Shown one piece after another: positions 12,429-14,648 of a stretch of DNA of 14,648 bases. Each line of letters starts with the position of its first letter. Positions within the stretch are counted from its first letter, which is position 1. Below the pieces are notes generated by a model, which saw only the letters and a program-made list of their open reading frames with translations, made no database searches and had not been told where the DNA came from. The translations under genes and the position numbers were made by a program. The stretch is from positions 1-14,648 of the forward strand of contig URYW01000043.1 of the NCBI GenBank assembly GCA_900552145.1, written 5' to 3'. Origin of the DNA: an uncultured Collinsella sp. (GTDB lineage Bacteria; Actinomycetota; Coriobacteriia; Coriobacteriales; Coriobacteriaceae).

Positions 12429-13148
12429 CTAGGCTTCCTTGCTCGGGAGTACTAGGAGACGGTGGCAGTACGGGCAGTGCGTAATCTCGCTGCCGTCGTG
12501 GTTGAGGTCGCTCATGGACGATGCCTGCAGCGCGGTGTGGCAGACCGTGGGGATGTTGCCCTGGATGGTCTCGACGGCCAGGCCGCGGAACTGCTTGAGC
12601 AGGCGCTCGTAGTCGGTGGTCACGTCGGCCGGCAGCGTAGCGGCAAGCGCGGTGCGCTCCTTCGTGGCGGCGTCAATCTGAGCCTGTAGGTCGGCAGCCT
12701 TGGCACGGGCGGCCTTGGTATCGGCTTTCACGCCCTCCTCGAACTTGGCGATGATGGCCTGCGCGCGGGCCTCGCGGTCGAGCGCCTCCTTATGGGCGAC
12801 AACGACATCCTTGCGGGTGTGCTCAATCTTGTCCAGGCGCTTGGCCAGGGTGGCGAGTTCATTCTCCAGGTCCTGAACCTCGCGGTAGTCGGAGCCGTCG
12901 ACGTGGCGCTTCTTGGCAGCCTCGATGGCGTTGTTGGTCTGAATCTCGGTGGTGTTGAGATCGTCGAGCTCAATGTCCAGATCCTTGCGCTGGGCGTAGA
13001 GCTTGGTCATCTCGGACTTGAGCTTCACATAGGTCTTGCGTTTGGAAGCGAGCTCCTTGAGCTCCGGCATATTGGCAAGTTCGCTCTTGTTGCGGGCGAG
13101 CTCCAAATCGATCTGTTGCAGCTTGAGTAGCGTAGCGCCGGCGCTCAT
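12429..13148 (-). CDS. Coiled-coil protein with degenerate C4-type zinc ribbon (COG1579 family)
   Basis: The 239-residue cytoplasmic protein is a long Lys/Glu/Ala-rich antiparallel-type coiled coil (about 5-190) ending in a small zinc-ribbon-like tail (198-235). Family members usually show two CxxC knuckles. Here the second is intact (Cys225-Pro-Tyr-Cys228, then His229), but the first has only Cys203-His204, with Pro at the place of the first Cys. The function of the family is poorly known; it is nearly always next to Nif3-like genes in Actinobacteria. The start at 13148 is supported by AAGGAGAG 5 bases upstream and by the ATGA overlap with the Nif3 stop. A longer frame to 13184 would overlap Nif3 further and lacks support. 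Confidence 0.86.
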   Translation of the reverse strand: MSAGATLLKLQQIDLELARNKSELANMPELKELASKRKTYVKLKSEMTKLYAQRKDLDIELDDLNTTEIQTNNAIEAAKKRHVDGSDYREVQDLENELATLAKRLDKIEHTRKDVVVAHKEALDREARAQAIIAKFEEGVKADTKAARAKAADLQAQIDAATKERTALAATLPADVTTDYERLLKQFRGLAVETIQGNIPTVCHTALQASSMSDLNHDGSEITHCPYCHRLLVLPSKEA

Positions 13149-13954
13149 AAGTTCTCTCCTTTTGTCACAGTCCACCATTGGCAAGGGTTCAGTATTTTAA
13201 TCGCATGACGGGGGTCGACCCCGGCGTCAACTGCAGAGTTCATCAATATATCAACGAACGGCTCTTCGGAGCGGTCGTGGCCGAGCAAAATCACCGGCAG
13301 CCCGCGCAAGGCAAGGTCTTGCGCCACGTGGTAGCCCGCCTCGCCGGTTACGATGACATCTGCGCCCGCGTCGATGGCGAGCTCTCCAAAGTCGCCCAGG
13401 GAGCCGCCCAAAATAGCGACGGTACGGCATGCGTGCTCGGCTTCGCCCCATACACGCGGGTCGCTGCCGAAGGCCGTGGCAGCACGGGTAGCAAGATCGC
13501 GCAGTGTGCACGGGTCGTTGAGCGTTGCAAGCGCGCCCAGGCCGGTGGCCTCGGGGGCGTCCACGTGCTCCAGTGAGCTCACGGGTGCGGCACCCAGCAG
13601 CTCGCTCAGGCCGGCGCGGGCTTCGTGCGAGCGGTCCAGGTTGGTGTGGAGCGAGATAATGCTCACGCCGCAACGCGCTGCCTCGTAGAGCGCCGCGCTG
13701 CATTGGGGGCGTGCGGAATCCGACGGACAAAACGCCTCGGGCGCCTTAATATAAATCGGATGATGCGTTAGCAGCACATTGGCGCCGGCCTCCTGGGCGC
13801 GGTGCACATTGGCTTCGGTCGCATCGAGTGCGCAGGCAACACCGGTAATCTCCGCGGCAGGGTCGCCAACGGAGAGTCCTACATGGTCCCAACTCTCGGC
13901 ATCGGTCTTGGGATAGCGTGCCAGCAGGGCACGCTCGAGCTCGGCGACGATCAT
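13145..13954 (-). CDS. Nif3-like dinuclear metal centre protein (DUF34)
   Basis: The protein (269 residues) belongs to the Nif3/YbgI/YqfO family, hexameric proteins with a two-metal site; entries are often labelled GTP cyclohydrolase I type 2, but the true role is unsettled. Conserved pieces are SWDHVGLSVGDP (21-32), the metal ligands THHP (63-66), SLHTNLD (101-107) and the C-terminal TGEAGYHV (203-210) with LGHDRSEEP (224-232), giving His64, His65, Asp107, His226 and Glu230 as likely ligands. The YqfO-type insert domain is absent. Its ATG overlaps the cysteine desulfurase stop (ATGA) and its TGA overlaps the next start (ATGA), so translation of three genes is coupled. A metal-handling role beside a sulfur-donating enzyme is plausible. 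Confidence 0.93.
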   Translation of the reverse strand: MIVAELERALLARYPKTDAESWDHVGLSVGDPAAEITGVACALDATEANVHRAQEAGANVLLTHHPIYIKAPEAFCPSDSARPQCSAALYEAARCGVSIISLHTNLDRSHEARAGLSELLGAAPVSSLEHVDAPEATGLGALATLNDPCTLRDLATRAATAFGSDPRVWGEAEHACRTVAILGGSLGDFGELAIDAGADVIVTGEAGYHVAQDLALRGLPVILLGHDRSEEPFVDILMNSAVDAGVDPRHAIKILNPCQWWTVTKGENL

Positions 13955-14648
13955 GCGGCACCCACGATCGAGAGCAGCGTCTGGGCAAACTCGTCCAGAT
14001 CGGCCGGGTCCACACGGTCATCGAAGGAGATACGCAGTGCACCCAGGGCCTGTTCGCGGCCAATACCCATGGCGCTGAGAACATGGCTCGGGTCCATGCT
14101 GCCGCTCGAGCAGGCCGAGCCGGCCGAAACCTCAAAGCCGGCGGCGTCGAGCTTGATGATGAGCTCCTCGGAGTCCATGCCATCAATGTAGATCGATACC
14201 ATGCCGGGCAGACGGTCGGCATGCGCATAGTCGCCCATGGTGGCGTGAATGCGAGGGTGCGCCGTAAGCGTGGCGTAGAGCTTGTCGGAAAGGGTTTGCA
14301 GCGTCGCACGCTCCTGGGCTACATGGGGCGCCAGCGTTCGGGCGGCAGCGGCAAAAGCCAGCTGCGGGCGCAGGTCCTGCGTGCCCGCGCGACGTCCGGC
14401 TTCCTGTCCGCCGCCAAAAATGCGCGGGCGCAGCGGCGTGCGGCTCTTAAGGTAGAGCGCGCCGGATGCCACGGGGCCACCGATCTTGTGCGCGGCAACG
14501 GTCATGGTGTCAACTCCCAGCTCGGTGACATCGAGCGGAATATGCAGATAGCCCTGGATGGCATCGGTGTGGAACAGGGCGCCGGCAGCATGTGCGGCGG
14601 CGGCAAGCTCGCGGATGGGCTGCACCACACCGGTCTCGTTATTGGCGA
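13951..14648 (-). CDS. Cysteine desulfurase, NifS/IscS type (partial, N-terminus missing)
   Basis: This PLP enzyme takes sulfur from cysteine for Fe-S clusters and thio-cofactors. The window holds the last 231 codons or so; the frame is open to the right edge, where it reads ANNETGVVQPI, the usual NifS/IscS segment, so the apparent start at 14628 is not real. Seen are HTDAIQGYLHI (the Asp contacts the PLP ring nitrogen), the PLP Lys in AAHKIGGP, GGGQEAGRRAGTQ, and the active-site Cys in SAGSACSSGSMDPSHVL. The short catalytic loop with SACSSG and the RAGT stretch fit group I enzymes. It is the first visible gene of a coupled operon with Nif3, the zinc-ribbon protein and coaBC. Whether it serves Fe-S assembly or tRNA thiolation is not decided by the sequence. 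Confidence 0.95.
   Translation of the reverse strand, partial: ANNETGVVQPIRELAAAAHAAGALFHTDAIQGYLHIPLDVTELGVDTMTVAAHKIGGPVASGALYLKSRTPLRPRIFGGGQEAGRRAGTQDLRPQLAFAAAARTLAPHVAQERATLQTLSDKLYATLTAHPRIHATMGDYAHADRLPGMVSIYIDGMDSEELIIKLDAAGFEVSAGSACSSGSMDPSHVLSAMGIGREQALGALRISFDDRVDPADLDEFAQTLLSIVGAA

Overview
The window reads like the chromosome of a moderately high-GC actinobacterium, most likely of the class Coriobacteriia (Collinsella-like gut bacterium). This is inferred from gene content and remembered gene order, not from a search. Pointers are a LexA with Gram-positive type SOS boxes (GAAC-N4-GTTC) facing a LysM protein, a PgsA / FHA / MerR order recalling the mycobacterial pgsA2...garA-Rv1828 region, and a Nif3 / zinc-ribbon coiled-coil pair that is common in Actinobacteria. 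Coding density is high and every large ORF belongs to a recognisable family. I see no insertion sequence, prophage or CRISPR array.

Layout. 1-928: lexA on the minus strand, translationally coupled to a membrane acyltransferase that runs off the left edge; the lexA upstream region carries three SOS boxes exactly 28 bp apart. 929-2324 (plus): a YneA-like SOS-controlled LysM protein, then a tight nrdR-dut pair for deoxynucleotide control. 2325-2715: 390 bp without a gene between convergent dut and a glycolipid glycosyltransferase, filled by two inverted copies of a palindromic element and a strong terminator. 2716-5073: glycosyltransferase (minus) and thioredoxin reductase (plus) diverge. 5074-6942: a DUF1836 HTH regulator and a DegV protein converge on a shared terminator, and their upstream regions carry a near-identical 19-bp sequence inside a dyad. 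6943-10761 (minus): CDP-alcohol phosphatidyltransferase, GarA-like FHA protein, FtsR-like MerR regulator, adenine phosphoribosyltransferase and a secreted NlpC/P60 peptidoglycan hydrolase. 11055-11131: tRNA-Pro(GGG) with its own promoter and terminator. 11212-14648 (minus): cysteine desulfurase, Nif3, zinc-ribbon coiled-coil protein and coaBC, joined by 4-base overlaps or a 2-base gap, which suggests one operon for sulfur, iron/metal and coenzyme A metabolism.

The parts of the window not explained by ordinary housekeeping are (i) the candidate DUF1836/DegV regulatory circuit, (ii) hairpin elements in which the tip is conserved between copies while the arms differ yet stay self-complementary, (iii) the evenly phased SOS operators, and (iv) DegV and zinc-ribbon proteins that lack usual family residues. 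Several starts were moved inward from the longest ORF because of Shine-Dalgarno placement; the reasons are given per gene.
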